Shown: positions 43,588 through 55,303, counted from the first letter of the stretch. The stretch: 64,000 bases of DNA from Pseudacidovorax sp. RU35E (GCF_900156165.1 NZ_FTMY01000003.1:372001-436000); one strand, 5' to 3'. Made by a program: numbers and translations. Notes: a model not told the origin generated them from the sequence alone.

Positions 43588-43642
43588 GGGAGGTTCTCCA
43601 AGGGGGCGCGGGCGCGGGCGGATGCGTTGCAGCTTGCCGGTA

Positions 43643-44446
43643 CTACAGCGTGAAGTCGTAGTCGATGGTGATCGGCGCGTGGTCGCTGAACTTGATGGTC
43701 TTGAAGATGTGCTCGCTGCGCGCGAGCTGGGCCATGGCCGGCGTGGCCAGGTGGTAGTCCAGCCGCCAGCCCACGTTCTTGGCATAGGCCTGGCCGCGGT
43801 TGCTCCACCAGGTGTAGCAGGCGTCGGTGGTGTCGGGCTGCAGGTGGCGGTACACGTCCACCAGGCCCGCGCCTTCGGCCCCGGCATCGAGCAGGCGGGT
43901 CATCCAGGCGCGCTCCTCGGGCAGGAAGCCGCTGTTCTTGAGGTTGCCCTTCCAGTTCTTCAGGTCGGCTTCCCGGTGGGCGATGTTGATGTCGCCGCAG
44001 AGGATGAACTCACGCGTGCGCTTGAGTTCGACCAGGTAGGGCATGAAGCCTTCGAGGAAGCGGAACTTGGCCGCCTGCCGCTCCTCGCCGGAGCTGCCGC
44101 TCGGGAAGTAGCAGCTGATGATCGACAGCTTGCGCCCGGGCGTGTCGAAGCGCAGCTCCAGGTAGCGGCCTTCGGCGTCGAACTCGGTATTGCCCCAGCC
44201 GATCACGATGTCGGTGGGCGCGTGCCGCGTGTAGATGGCGGTGCCGGCATAGCCCTTCTTCTCGGCGAAGTGGAAGTGGCCCTGCAGGCCGGCCATCTGC
44301 TCGAAGCGGCCCTGCACATCGCTCGCCTGGACGCGGATCTCCTGCATGCAAATACAATCCGGCGCCGCTTCGGCCACCCAGTCAGCGACCCCTTTTGTCG
44401 AGGCGGAACGCAGGCCGTTGAGGTTGAGGCTGGTGAGTTTGAACAC
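43643..44446 (-). CDS. xthA: exodeoxyribonuclease III
   Basis: A 267-residue AP endonuclease/exonuclease, the usual length for ExoIII. Motifs are LNLNGLRSA at the start, catalytic Glu in CMQEIRVQ, Asp/Asn in LCGDINIAH and the terminal Asp-His in [13 protein letters not shown]. It repairs abasic sites in DNA. The start is the GTG at 44444-44446 ([11 protein letters not shown]), where the family begins; the upstream extension runs into pyrE. It is divergent from pyrE with only 16 bp between starts. Confidence 0.92.
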   Translation of the reverse strand: MFKLTSLNLNGLRSASTKGVADWVAEAAPDCICMQEIRVQASDVQGRFEQMAGLQGHFHFAEKKGYAGTAIYTRHAPTDIVIGWGNTEFDAEGRYLELRFDTPGRKLSIISCYFPSGSSGEERQAAKFRFLEGFMPYLVELKRTREFILCGDINIAHREADLKNWKGNLKNSGFLPEERAWMTRLLDAGAEGAGLVDVYRHLQPDTTDACYTWWSNRGQAYAKNVGWRLDYHLATPAMAQLARSEHIFKTIKFSDHAPITIDYDFTL

Positions 44447-44462
44447 GTTTCGAGGAATCCGG

Positions 44463-45161
44463 ATGGCAGTGGACGGCAAGCAGCAGCACCAGCAGCAACA
44501 GGACGGGCGCCTGGCGCAGGACTTCGTGGCGTTTGCGATCGAGGCTGGCGTGCTGCGCTTCGGCGAGTTCAAGACCAAGGCCGGGCGCCTCAGCCCCTAC
44601 TTCTTCAACGCGGGCCTGTTCAACGACGGCACCCGCATCGCGCGGCTCGCGGAATTCTATGCAGCGCGCCTGATCGACTCCGGCCTGGAGTTCGACATGA
44701 TCTTCGGTCCCGCCTACAAGGGCATCCCGCTGGGGGCCACGGTCGCGGCCGAGCTGGCACGGCGGGGGCGCAACGTGCCCTTCGCCTACAACCGCAAGGA
44801 AGCCAAGGACCACGGCGAGGGCGGCTCGCTGGTCGGCGCGCCGCTGGCCGGCCGCGTGCTGATCGTGGACGACGTCATGTCCGCCGGCACCGCGGTGCGC
44901 GAGTCCATCGCCACCATCCGCGCTGCCGGTGCGACGCCGCATGCCGTGGCCATCGCGCTGGACCGTCAGGAGATGGCCACCGAGAACGGCCAGGACGTGC
45001 CCCACAGTGCCGTGCAGTACGTGCGCAACCAGCTCGGCATGGCCGTGGTGGCGATCGCCACGCTCGAGGATCTGCTGGCCTACCTCGACCAGCGCGCCGG
45101 CGCCGATCTGCGCGCCCACCGTGCCAGCGTGCAGGCCTACCGCGAGCGTTACGGTGCCTGA
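44463..45161 (+). CDS. pyrE: orotate phosphoribosyltransferase
   Basis: A 232-residue enzyme of UMP synthesis that joins orotate and PRPP. The PRPP loop is [17 protein letters not shown] (about residue 137-153). The [19 protein letters not shown] and [10 protein letters not shown] blocks are diagnostic. The N-terminus carries a Gln/His-rich stretch ([10 protein letters not shown]) before the conserved domain. The ATG at 44463 has GAGGA upstream; an earlier ATG at 44346 lies inside xthA. Confidence 0.93.
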   Translation: MAVDGKQQHQQQQDGRLAQDFVAFAIEAGVLRFGEFKTKAGRLSPYFFNAGLFNDGTRIARLAEFYAARLIDSGLEFDMIFGPAYKGIPLGATVAAELARRGRNVPFAYNRKEAKDHGEGGSLVGAPLAGRVLIVDDVMSAGTAVRESIATIRAAGATPHAVAIALDRQEMATENGQDVPHSAVQYVRNQLGMAVVAIATLEDLLAYLDQRAGADLRAHRASVQAYRERYGA

Positions 45162-45879
45162 GGCCCGCTGCGCCGCCACCCTCCAGGCTCCGAATTTCCG
45201 TGCCCGGGCATCGCTGTGCGCGATGCCGGCCCTCGTCGCCGCGGCACTGTGCGCGCCGGTCGGCGCCCAGGCGCAGCAGCCGGGCAGCGGCACGACCCAG
45301 GGCAGCATCTACACCTGCACCGATGCGCGGGGTCGGCACCTGACCTCCGACCGCTACATCGCCGAGTGCGCCGACCGGGTGCAGCTGGAGCTTTCGCCCA
45401 ATGGTGCGCTGCGCCGCCGGATCGAGCCGGCGCTGTCGCCGCAGCAGCAGGCCGAGCGCGAGCAGCAGCGCCAGGCCGAAGCGCGGGCCGAGGCCCAGCG
45501 GCGCGACGAACGCCGGCGCGACCTCGCCCTGCTGGCGCGTTATCCCGATGCGGCCACGCACGACCGGCGCCGGGCCGAGGCCCTGGCCCAGGCCGAGTCC
45601 GAGATCGGCACCGCCCGCAAGCGCCTGGCCGAACTGGCCCAGGCCCGCCGCAAGCTGGACGAGGACATGGAGTTCTACCGCAAGAACCCGGCTGCGGCCC
45701 CGGCCGCGCTGAAGGCGCAGATCAGCGACAACGGCAATGCCACGTCGCTGCAGGAGCGCCTGCTGCGCGAGCAGGAAGAAGAGAAGCGGCGCATCGACGC
45801 CCGCTTCGACGAGGAGCGCCAGCGCCTGGACCGGCTCTGGGGCCTCAGCCGCCCAGCCGCGCCTTCAACAGCGCGTTGA
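45154..45879 (+). CDS. DUF4124-type secreted protein with coiled coil
   Basis: About 241 residues. A signal-peptide-like start (…[22 protein letters not shown]) is followed by the DUF4124-like segment [26 protein letters not shown]. Then comes a long charged, Gln/Arg/Glu-rich coiled coil (about residues 95-235). I start it at the GTG at 45154, which overlaps pyrE by 8 bp and gives a complete leader; an ATG at 45223 would leave almost no n-region. The 3' end overlaps the convergent gatB by 35 bp. Such proteins are common after pyrE in this group; the function is unknown. Confidence 0.75.
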   Translation: MPEARCAATLQAPNFRARASLCAMPALVAAALCAPVGAQAQQPGSGTTQGSIYTCTDARGRHLTSDRYIAECADRVQLELSPNGALRRRIEPALSPQQQAEREQQRQAEARAEAQRRDERRRDLALLARYPDAATHDRRRAEALAQAESEIGTARKRLAELAQARRKLDEDMEFYRKNPAAAPAALKAQISDNGNATSLQERLLREQEEEKRRIDARFDEERQRLDRLWGLSRPAAPSTAR

Positions 45880-47338
45880 CCTGGGCCGGGTTGGCCTTGC
45901 CCTTGCTCTCCTTCATCACCTGGCCGACCAGGGCGTTGAAGGCCTTCTCCTTGCCGGCGCGGTATTCGGCGATGTTCTTCTCGTTCTTCGCGAGCACGTC
46001 GTCGACGATCTTCTCCAGCGCGCCGGTGTCGTTCATCTGCTTGAGGCCCTTGGCCTCGATGACGGCGTCGACCGATTCGCCTTCGCCGCTCCAGAGTGCG
46101 TCGAAGACCTGGCGGGCGGCGTTGTTGGAGATGGTGCCGTCGCCGATGCGGCCGATCAGCTGCGCCAGCTGGGCGGGCTTGACCGGCGCGGCGTCGATGG
46201 CCGTCTCCTGCGTGTTCAGGCGCTTGGCGATCTCGCCCGACAGCCAGTTGCTGGCCAGCTTGGGCGTGGCGCCCGCGGCCACGGCGGCGTCGAAGTAGGC
46301 CGCGTGCGCCGGGCTCTGCGTGAGCTGGGTCGCGTCGTAGTCGGTCAGGCCGAAGTCGCGCACATAGCGCTCGGCCATCGCGCGCGGCAGCTCGGGCATC
46401 TGCGCCTTCACGGCATCGACCCAGTCGCGCCCGATCACCAGCGGCGGCAGGTCCGGGTCGGGGAAGTAGCGGTAGTCGGCCGCGTCTTCCTTGGTGCGCA
46501 TGGCACGCGTCTCGCCCGTGTCGGGGTCGAACAGCACGGTGGCCTGCTGGATGGCGTGACCGTCCTCGATCTGCTCGATCTGCCAGCGGATCTCGAAGTC
46601 GATCGCCTGCTGCATGAAGCGGAAGCTGTTGAGGTTCTTGATCTCGCGGCGCGTGCCCAGCGGCTGGCCCGGCCGGCGCACCGACACGTTGGCGTCGCAG
46701 CGGAAGGAGCCTTCCTGCATGTTGCCGTCGCAGATGCCGATCCAGGTGACGATCTTGTGCAGCTCGCGCGCATAGGCCACGGCCTCGGCGCTGGAGCGGA
46801 TGTCCGGCTCGGTCACGATCTCCAGCAGCGGCGTGCCGGCGCGGTTCAGGTCGATGCCCGACTGGCCGATGAAGTCCTCGTGCAGCGACTTGCCGGCGTC
46901 TTCCTCGAGGTGGGCGCGCACCAGGCGCACCGTCTTGAGTTCGCCGTCCAGATAGAAGCTGACCGAGCCCCCCTGCACGACGGGAATCTCGTACTGGCTG
47001 ATCTGGTAGCCCTTGGGCAGGTCGGGGTAGAAGTAGTTCTTGCGCGCGAAGATGCTGCGCGGCGCGATGGTGCTGCCCAGGGCCAGGCCCAGGCGGATGG
47101 CGCGCTCGACGGCGCCGCGGTTCATCACCGGCAGCGTGCCGGGCAGGGCCAGGTCCACGGCGCAGGCCTGCGTGTTGGGCTCGGCGCCGAAGGCCGTGGG
47201 TGCGCGGCTGAAGATCTTGCTCTGGGTGGAGAGCTGGGCATGCGTCTCGAAGCCGATGACGACTTCATAGCCCTGCACCAGCGGGCCGGTGGGGCGGCCC
47301 TCCTGGGCGGCGGCGAAGGTGTTGGTCTCGGTGCTCAT
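45845..47338 (-). CDS. gatB: Asp/Glu-tRNA amidotransferase subunit B
   Basis: A 497-residue subunit of the transamidosome. It begins with [34 protein letters not shown], and zinc-type cysteines and the [16 protein letters not shown] block follow. The C-terminal tRNA-binding YqeY-like domain ends in [14 protein letters not shown]. It activates mischarged Glu/Asp-tRNA as a phosphate intermediate for amidation by GatA. It is one base after the gatA stop in the gatC-gatA-gatB operon. Confidence 0.95.
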   Translation of the reverse strand: MSTETNTFAAAQEGRPTGPLVQGYEVVIGFETHAQLSTQSKIFSRAPTAFGAEPNTQACAVDLALPGTLPVMNRGAVERAIRLGLALGSTIAPRSIFARKNYFYPDLPKGYQISQYEIPVVQGGSVSFYLDGELKTVRLVRAHLEEDAGKSLHEDFIGQSGIDLNRAGTPLLEIVTEPDIRSSAEAVAYARELHKIVTWIGICDGNMQEGSFRCDANVSVRRPGQPLGTRREIKNLNSFRFMQQAIDFEIRWQIEQIEDGHAIQQATVLFDPDTGETRAMRTKEDAADYRYFPDPDLPPLVIGRDWVDAVKAQMPELPRAMAERYVRDFGLTDYDATQLTQSPAHAAYFDAAVAAGATPKLASNWLSGEIAKRLNTQETAIDAAPVKPAQLAQLIGRIGDGTISNNAARQVFDALWSGEGESVDAVIEAKGLKQMNDTGALEKIVDDVLAKNEKNIAEYRAGKEKAFNALVGQVMKESKGKANPAQVNALLKARLGG

Positions 47339-47339
47339 C

Positions 47340-48826
47340 TCAGAAGCCGGTGGGCGTGCGTTGGTGCCAGTCGGTGGCCTGCTGGAAGCGGTGGGCGGCG
47401 TTCAGCAGCCGGCCTTCGGCGAAGTAGTTGCCGATCAGCTGCAGGCCCACGGGCATGCCGCCGTCGAAGCCACAGGGCAGCGAGAGGCCCGGCAGGCCGG
47501 CCAGCGAGCCGGGCAGCGTGAAGACGTCGGCCAGGTAGTCGGCCACGGGGTCGTCGCTGTGCGCGCCGATGGCCCAGGCCACGGTGGGCGCGGCGGGGCC
47601 GGCGATGACGTCGCAGTCGCGCAAGGCGGCCTGGAAGTCGTCCGCGATCATGCGGCGCACCTTCTGCGCCTGCAGGTAGTAGGCGTCGTAGTAGCCGTGC
47701 GAGAGCACGTAGGTGCCGATCATGATGCGGCGCTTGACCTCGTCGCCGAAGCCTTCGGCGCGGGTCTTCATGTACATCTCGGCCAGGTCCTTGTACTGGC
47801 TGGCGCGGTGGCCGAACTTCACGCCGTCGAAGCGGCTCAGGTTGGAGCTGGCCTCGGCCGCGGCAATGATGTAGTACACGGGAATGGCCAGCTCGGTGCG
47901 CGGCAGGCTCACTTCGACGCGCTTGGCACCGAGCTTTTCGTACTCGGCCAGCGCGGCGTCGATGGCGGCGCGCACGCCGGGGGCCACGCCGTCGCCCAGG
48001 AACTCCTTCGGCACGCCGATGCGCAGGCCGTCGAGCGAGCCGGCCAGGCCCTGCGAGAAGTCCTCGGCGGGGCGGTCCAGCGAGGTGGAGTCGCGGTCGG
48101 GGTCGGGCCCGCACATGGCCGACAGCAGCAGGGCGCAGTCCTCGGCCGAGCGGGCCATGGGACCGGCCTGGTCCAGGCTGGAGGCGAAGGCGATCATGCC
48201 GTAGCGGCTGGCGCGGCCGTAGGTGGGCTTGATGCCGGTGATGCCGCAGAAGCTGGCCGGCTGGCGGATCGAGCCGCCGGTGTCGGTGCCGGTGGCGGCG
48301 GGCGCGAGGCCCGCGGCCACGGCCACGGCGCTGCCGCCGGAGGAGCCGCCGGGCACGCGCGCCGTGTCCCAGGGGTTGCGCACGGGCACGGGCTGGTCGG
48401 CGCCGACGGCGGGCACGGCCACGTTCTGGTTGGACGAGCCCATGGCGAATTCGTCGCAGCTGAGCTTGCCCAGCGTGACCATGCCGGCCTCGCCCAGCTT
48501 GCGCACCACGGTGGCGTCGAAGGGCGACTGGTAGCCGGCCAGCATGCGCGAGCCGGCGGTGCTGGGCCAGCCGGTGGTCACGAAGATGTCCTTGTGGGCG
48601 ATGGGCACGCCGGCCAGCGGGCCGGCGCTGCCGGCCGCGATGGCGGCGTCGGCGGCGCGGGCCTGGGCCAGGGTGGTGTCCGCGTCGACGGCGACGAAGG
48701 CGCCGAGGTCCTGGCGGGCGGCCATGCGGCCCAGGAAGTGCTGCGCGGTCTCCACGGCCGAGACTTCGCGGGCGGCCAGGGCGCGGGCCAGGTCGGCCAC
48801 GCCGCGGCGGTGCAGGTCGGGCGCGC

Positions 48827-48830
<4 letters not shown>
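47340..48830 (-). CDS. gatA: Asp/Glu-tRNA amidotransferase subunit A
   Basis: A 496-residue amidase-signature glutaminase subunit. The catalytic Lys is in [18 protein letters not shown], the cis-Ser in [15 protein letters not shown] and the nucleophile Ser in [14 protein letters not shown]. It frees ammonia from glutamine for tRNA-bound Glu or Asp. The start ATG (48830) overlaps the gatC stop (ATGA). It is the third amidase-signature enzyme of the window, besides AtzF and AtzE. Confidence 0.95.
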
Positions 48831-50400
<1,570 letters not shown>

Positions 50401-50419
50401 GCCGCCGCCGCTGTCCGCA

Positions 50420-50450
50420 GGCCGGCCCCGTTCCACGGGCCGGCCTTTTT
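50420..50450 (+). terminator. intrinsic terminator between mreB and mreC
   Basis: GGCCGGCCC (50420-50428) pairs with GGGCCGGCC (50437-50445) around a short CGTTCCAC loop and is followed directly by TTTTT (50446-50450). This is a strong Rho-independent signal 20 bp after the mreB stop. It probably lets MreB be made in excess over MreCD and PBP2, with read-through or a separate promoter for mreC. Confidence 0.8.
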
Positions 50451-50489
50451 GCCATATAGACGCCGCCTCTTCCCGCCAGGTCCGACCCC

Positions 50490-51614
50490 ATGCCGCTCGG
50501 CACGCTCGACCGCTCCGCCCCGCCCCTGTTCAACCAGGGGCCGTCGGCGTTGTCGCGCTTCGTCTTCTGCAGCGCGCTGGCCGTCTTCCTGATGGTGGCC
50601 GACGCGCGCTTCGACGTGGTGGCACCGGTGCGCACAGCGCTGGGCACGCTGCTGTTTCCGCTGCAATGGGCGGTGCTCAAGCCGGTGCAGTGGGTGTCGG
50701 CCACCAACCGGCAGTTCGAGGACCTGGCCACCGCCCAGCGCAACGAGGCCGAGGCGCGGCGCCGACTGGTGCTGCAGTCCGAGCGCGCCAGCCAGGCCGA
50801 TGCCCTCGCGCGGGAGAACGCGCGGCTGCGCAACCTGCTGGAGTTGCGGCAGAACGCGCCGACGCCGGGCCGCGCCGCCGAGGTGCTGTATGACGCAGCC
50901 GATCCGTACACGCGCAAGGTGGTGATCGACCAGGGGCAGGTGCACGGCATCGCCGCCGGCTCGCCGGTGATCGACGAGCAGGGCGTGCTGGGGCAGGTGA
51001 CACGGGTGATGGCCTTTTCGAGCGAGGTGACGCTGGTGATCGACCGCGACCTGTCCATCCCCGTGCAGAACACCCGCACCGGCGCGCGCAGCGTGGCCTT
51101 CGGCGACGCCGGCCCGCACAGCGCCGGCATGGAGCTGCGCTTCACTGCCGCCAACGCCGACGTGCGCGAGGGCGACCTGCTGTCCACCAGCGGCGTCGAT
51201 GGCGTCTATCCCGCCGGGTTGCCGGTGGCGCGGGTGGATCGCATCGACCGGCGCGCCGATTCGGCCTTCGCCCGGATCCATTGCGTGCCCCTGGCCCGCG
51301 TGGGCGCCGCCCGCTATGTGATGGTGCTCACCCCTGTGGGCGAGGCGCCGCCGACTTCGCGGCCCGCACCGGCGTCTGCGGGCGCGGCCACCGATGGCCG
51401 CAAGGCCGAGCGTTCGAACCGCAAGGCCGATCCGGCGGCGGCGGTCCTGCCGGCGCCGGCCGTGCGTCCTGGCGCCGCCAGCCCCAAGACGTCCGCGCCG
51501 GCGGCGTCCACGACGCGCGGCGCGGCACCCGCGCCGTCAACTGCGCCGGGCGCGGCTGCGCAGCCCATCAACCGGCGCCCTGCGTCCACCGAACAGACAG
51601 GGGCGGCCCGATGA
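50490..51614 (+). CDS. mreC: rod-shape protein MreC
   Basis: A 374-residue periplasmic scaffold protein anchored by one N-terminal helix (about residues 22-40). A coiled coil around residues 70-115 (AQRNEAEARRRLVLQSERASQADALARENARLRNLLELR) is followed by the beta-rich MreC domain with VVIDQGQVHGIAAGSPVIDEQGVLGQV. The last ~95 residues are a long Ala/Pro-rich low-complexity tail, longer than in E. coli. It links MreB to the PBP2/RodA synthase. It overlaps mreD by ATGA. Confidence 0.93.
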   Translation: MPLGTLDRSAPPLFNQGPSALSRFVFCSALAVFLMVADARFDVVAPVRTALGTLLFPLQWAVLKPVQWVSATNRQFEDLATAQRNEAEARRRLVLQSERASQADALARENARLRNLLELRQNAPTPGRAAEVLYDAADPYTRKVVIDQGQVHGIAAGSPVIDEQGVLGQVTRVMAFSSEVTLVIDRDLSIPVQNTRTGARSVAFGDAGPHSAGMELRFTAANADVREGDLLSTSGVDGVYPAGLPVARVDRIDRRADSAFARIHCVPLARVGAARYVMVLTPVGEAPPTSRPAPASAGAATDGRKAERSNRKADPAAAVLPAPAVRPGAASPKTSAPAASTTRGAAPAPSTAPGAAAQPINRRPASTEQTGAAR

Positions 51615-52132
51615 TCATGCGCCCTGGCCAGGAACAGTTGCTGCTGCCCGTGAAGCCGGTCTTCATCTGGGGCAGCCTGTTGCTCGCGCTGCTGCTCAAC
51701 ATGATGCCGCTGGGGCGTCTGCCCTGGATGCCCGATCTGCTGGCGGTGGTGCTGGTCTTCTGGGGCGTGCATCAGCCTGCGCGCATCGGGCTCGGCGCCG
51801 CCTTCGTCTTCGGCCTCGCCATGGACGTGCACGAGTCCTCGCTGCTGGGCCAGCACGCGCTGTCCTATGCCACGCTGAGCTTCTTTGCCATCACCATCCA
51901 CCGGCGGCTGCTGTGGTATCGGCTCTCGGCCCAGGCGCTGCAACTGGTGCCGCTGTTCGCACTGTCGCGGCTGATCGAACTGGGCATCCGGCTGGTCGGC
52001 GGCGGCATCTTCCCGGGCTGGATCACGCTGCTGGGTGCGGCCATCGAGTCGCTGCTGTGGCCGGTGATCACCTGGCTGCTGCTGATCCCGCAGCGCCGGC
52101 CGCCAGAGCAGGACGAGAACCGCCCTCTGTGA
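51611..52132 (+). CDS. mreD: rod-shape protein MreD
   Basis: A 173-residue polytopic membrane protein with about five helices. LPWMPDLLAVVLVFWGVHQPARIGLGAAFVFGLAMDVHESSLLGQHALSYATLSF is the conserved MreD core. It belongs to the elongasome with MreC and PBP2. The ATG overlaps the mreC stop, and mrdA follows after 70 bp. Confidence 0.9.
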   Translation: MIMRPGQEQLLLPVKPVFIWGSLLLALLLNMMPLGRLPWMPDLLAVVLVFWGVHQPARIGLGAAFVFGLAMDVHESSLLGQHALSYATLSFFAITIHRRLLWYRLSAQALQLVPLFALSRLIELGIRLVGGGIFPGWITLLGAAIESLLWPVITWLLLIPQRRPPEQDENRPL

Positions 52133-52202
52133 GCGCAGGTCTTGCTATGCATGCACTCGCCGCCGCCCTAAGCTTCGTGCGCCCGCCCGTCCCGCCACAG
52201 CC

Positions 52203-54173
52203 ATGACAGAGATCCGCAACGTCGCCGCCGACCTCGCGCGCTTCAAGCGCCGGGTGCTGGTGATCGGGCTGGTGGTGCTGACGGCTTTCGTATTGCTGGG
52301 CCTGCGCCTGTTCCACCTGCAGGTCACGCGCCACGAGGAGCTGGCGGAGCGCGCCGAAAGCAACCGCACGGCCGTGGTGCCGGTGGTGCCCAACCGTGGG
52401 CTGATCCTCGACCGCAACGGCGTGATCCTGGCCTCCAACTATTCGGCCTATACGCTGGAGATCACGCCCTCGAAGGCGGGCGACCTGGAGCAGACCATCG
52501 ACGCACTGGCGCAGATCGTCGAGATCCAGCCGCGCGACCGTCGTCGCTTCAAGCGCCTGCGCGAGGACTCCCGCAGCTTCGATTCCATTCCCATCCGCAC
52601 CCGCCTCACCGACGAGGAGGTCGCCCGCTTCGCCGCCCAGCGCTACCGGTTCCCGGGCGTGGAGATCAAGGCGCGCCTGTTCCGCAACTACCCCATGGGC
52701 GACCTGGCCAGCCATGTGCTGGGCTACATCGGCCGCATCAACCAGCGCGAGAAGGCCGCCATGGAGGACTGGCCCGAGGAGGACCAGGCCAACTACAAGG
52801 GCACCGACTACATCGGCAAGCTGGGCATCGAGCAGAGCTACGAGAAGGTGCTGCACGGGCAGACGGGCGTCGAGCAGATGGAGACCTCGGCCGGCGGTCG
52901 CGCGGTGCGCCGGCTGGCCAGCCATCCGGCCACCCCCGGCAACACCGTGATGTTGTCGCTCGACATCAAGCTGCAGAAGCTGGTGGAGGACATGTTCGGC
53001 GACCGCCGGGGCGCGCTGGTGGCGCTCGACCCGCGCAACGGCGAGATCCTGGCCTTCGTCAGCAAGCCGACCTTCAATCCCAACCTCTTCGTCGAGGGCA
53101 TCGACAGCGAGAGCTGGGCCGCGCTCAACGAGTCGATCGACAAGCCGCTGCTCAACCGCGCACTGCGCGGCACCTACCCGCCGGGCTCGACCTACAAGCC
53201 ATTCATGGCGCTGGGGGCGCTGGAGCTCGGCAAACGCTCGCCGACCCTGGTGGTGAACGACCCGGGCTTCTATACCTACGGCGGCCATACCTTCCGCAGC
53301 CACGAGGGCGGGCTGGGGGGCGTGGACATGGTGCGGGCCATCCAGTTCTCCAGCAACACCTACTTCTACTCGTTGGCCGTGGACATGGGCGTGGACACCA
53401 TCCACGACTTCATGAAGCCGCTGGGCTTCGGCCAGATCACCGGCGTCGACCTGCCCGGCGAGGTGCGCGGCGTGCTGCCCAGCACCGAGTGGAAGCGCAG
53501 CGTCAACAAGCGGCCGGAGGCGCGGCGTTGGTATTCCGGCGAGACGGTGTCGCTGGGCATCGGCCAGGGCTACAACAACTTCACCATGCTGCAACTGGCG
53601 CTGGCCGAGGCGACGCTGGCCAATGGCGGCACCAAGTTCCGGCCGCATGTGGTCAAGGCCATCAAGAACACGGTGACCGGCCAGGTGCAGGAGCTGCCCC
53701 AGCCACCGGGCGAGAACCTCGGCTACAAGGCCAGGAACGTCGACATCGTGCGGGCCGGCCTGGTGGCGGTGAACAAGGCCGGCACGGGCACACGCATCTT
53801 TGCCGGGGCGCCCTACACCTCGGCCGGCAAGACCGGGACAGCCCAGGCGGTGAGCCTGGGCCAGAACGTCAAGTACAACGCCAAGGCGCTGGAGGAGCAC
53901 CAGCGGGACCACTCGCTGTTCGCCGCCTTCGCCCCGGCCGAGAACCCACGCATCGCGCTGGCCGTGATCGTGGAGAACGCCGGCTTCGGCGCCGCTGCCG
54001 CCGCGCCCATCGTGCGCCGGGTGTTCGACTACTGGCTGCTCGGCCAGTACCCCAACGAGCAGGATCTGGCGGCGGTGCGGGCCGGCAAGGCGGCCGCTCC
54101 CATCGGCCAGCCGCTGCCGGCCACGGAGGTGGCACTGCCATCGTCGGCTGCGTCCGCCGCCGCGGCGCCCTGA
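52203..54173 (+). CDS. mrdA: penicillin-binding protein 2 (elongasome transpeptidase)
   Basis: A 656-residue class B PBP. One N-terminal membrane helix (VLVIGLVVLTAFVLLGLRLFHLQV) is followed by the pedestal domain (VPNRGLILDRNGVILASNYSAYTLEI) and the transpeptidase domain. The active-site motifs are SxxK in PPGSTYKPF, SxN in FSSNTYFYS and KTG in SAGKTGTAQAV. It cross-links peptidoglycan in side-wall growth. Unusually for beta- and gammaproteobacteria, rodA/mrdB does not follow; a convergent TSUP permease gene does. Confidence 0.95.
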   Translation: MTEIRNVAADLARFKRRVLVIGLVVLTAFVLLGLRLFHLQVTRHEELAERAESNRTAVVPVVPNRGLILDRNGVILASNYSAYTLEITPSKAGDLEQTIDALAQIVEIQPRDRRRFKRLREDSRSFDSIPIRTRLTDEEVARFAAQRYRFPGVEIKARLFRNYPMGDLASHVLGYIGRINQREKAAMEDWPEEDQANYKGTDYIGKLGIEQSYEKVLHGQTGVEQMETSAGGRAVRRLASHPATPGNTVMLSLDIKLQKLVEDMFGDRRGALVALDPRNGEILAFVSKPTFNPNLFVEGIDSESWAALNESIDKPLLNRALRGTYPPGSTYKPFMALGALELGKRSPTLVVNDPGFYTYGGHTFRSHEGGLGGVDMVRAIQFSSNTYFYSLAVDMGVDTIHDFMKPLGFGQITGVDLPGEVRGVLPSTEWKRSVNKRPEARRWYSGETVSLGIGQGYNNFTMLQLALAEATLANGGTKFRPHVVKAIKNTVTGQVQELPQPPGENLGYKARNVDIVRAGLVAVNKAGTGTRIFAGAPYTSAGKTGTAQAVSLGQNVKYNAKALEEHQRDHSLFAAFAPAENPRIALAVIVENAGFGAAAAAPIVRRVFDYWLLGQYPNEQDLAAVRAGKAAAPIGQPLPATEVALPSSAASAAAAP

Positions 54174-54197
54174 ACGGCAGCGCGCTGCAACCGGCGC

Positions 54198-54956
54198 TCA
54201 GCGCAGGAAGGCGTCGTAGGCCGTCTTGCAGATCAATGCGCTGACCACCACGATGAAGGCGCCGCGCACGAAGCCGGCCCCATGACGCAGGGCCAGACGG
54301 GTGCCGATCAGGCTGCCCCCGATGTTGGCCACTGCCATCGCCAGGCCGAGCGTCCAGATCACGTGGCCTTTCAGGCCGAAGAGCAGCAGTGCGCCCAGGT
54401 TGGTCATGATGTTGATGACCTTGGCGCTGGCAGACGCATGCAGGAAGTCATGCCCCAGCCAGCGCACGAACAGGAAGATCAGGAAGCTGCCGGTGCCCGG
54501 GCCGAAGAAGCCGTCGTAGAAGCCCAGCAGCAGGCCCACGGCGCCGGTGGCGGCCAGTTCGGCCTTGCCGGTGAAGCGGGGACGGTGCGTGAGGCCCAGG
54601 TCCTTGCGGGCCAGCGTGTAGAGCAGCAGCGCCCCGAGAATGACTGGCAGGGCCTTTCGCAGGGCATCCGTCGGCACCCAGGTCACCACCCAGGCCCCGG
54701 CGAGCGAGCCGCCGAAGGCCAGGGCGGCCGCCACCGCCAGCGATCGCCAGGGCAGGTGCACGCGGCGCACATATTGGGCGGCCGACGCGGCCGTGCCCCA
54801 GACCGAGGCGCTCTTGTTGGTGCCCAGCAGCGTCGCGCCGGCCGTGTCGGGGAAGGCCGCAAACAGCGCTGGCACCAGCACCAGTCCGCCGCCGCCGACG
54901 ATCGCGTCCATGAATCCCGCTGTCAGCGAGGCCAGTGCCATCCATGCCCATTCCAT
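54198..54956 (-). CDS. TSUP (TauE/SafE) family membrane permease
   Basis: A 252-residue protein with about eight membrane helices in two homologous halves. The signatures are TAGFMDAIVGGGGLVLVPAL near the start and LLLGFYDGFFGPGTGSFLIF in the second half. The family moves sulfite, sulfoacetate or other small organosulfur anions. I chose the ATG at 54956 (MEWAWMALAS), where relatives start; ATGs at 54968 and 55067 are alternatives, the last lying against the upstream terminator. It converges on mrdA with a 24-bp gap. Confidence 0.87.
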   Translation of the reverse strand: MEWAWMALASLTAGFMDAIVGGGGLVLVPALFAAFPDTAGATLLGTNKSASVWGTAASAAQYVRRVHLPWRSLAVAAALAFGGSLAGAWVVTWVPTDALRKALPVILGALLLYTLARKDLGLTHRPRFTGKAELAATGAVGLLLGFYDGFFGPGTGSFLIFLFVRWLGHDFLHASASAKVINIMTNLGALLLFGLKGHVIWTLGLAMAVANIGGSLIGTRLALRHGAGFVRGAFIVVVSALICKTAYDAFLR

Positions 54957-55067
54957 ATCTTGCGGCATTGTCGCAGCGTTGAACGCTATTATTTCGAGAG
55001 CATTGAACAGGCGATCTTCCTGAGCGAAGACCGGATCCGTCGAAAGCCACCGGTGAAAAACCTGCAC

Positions 55068-55097
55068 AAAAAAAAAGCGCCGACTGAGCGGCGCTTT
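55068..55097 (-). terminator. intrinsic terminator downstream of kup
   Basis: On the minus strand GCGCCG/CGGCGC (55077-55082 with 55089-55094) forms a stem around a 6-base loop. It can be extended by three A-T pairs and is followed by a run of nine Ts (55068-55076 complement). It is 207 bp after the kup stop, so it ends either a long kup 3' UTR or a separate small transcript in that interval. Confidence 0.75.
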
Positions 55098-55156
55098 GAA
55101 AAGTGTTTGGCTTCGCGTTGGAACGGAGGCCCTTGGAATCTCATGAATTTTGATTT

Positions 55157-55278
55157 TTCTGGATTTGTCTCCTCAGACCCTCGCGCATCAGCAGGACGAG
55201 GCCTGCTGCGAGTGGCGAGACTTTAGGTCTTGCACCGCGGTAGTGCATTGGGAGTAACCCGTGGCCAGAAATCCAGAA
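55157..55278. ncRNA. candidate structured RNA between kup and the TSUP gene
   Basis: The stretch 54957-55303 has no gene that I can support, but it folds as a rod. Outer arms TTCTGGATTT (55157-55166) and AAATCCAGAA (55269-55278) pair perfectly over 10 bp. Inside are CTCC/GGAG, a TGCAC/GTGCA side hairpin (55231-55247) and a terminal stem made of AGACC/GGTCT, CTCGC/GCGAG and CAGCAGG/CCTGCTG (55175-55230). A closing stem, a bubble with a 3' side hairpin and a terminal stem recall 6S RNA, but I cannot confirm the family or the strand. A kup 3' UTR structure is the main alternative. Confidence 0.38.
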
Positions 55279-55303
55279 GGTGCGCGCCTGCGTACGGGTG
55301 CCG

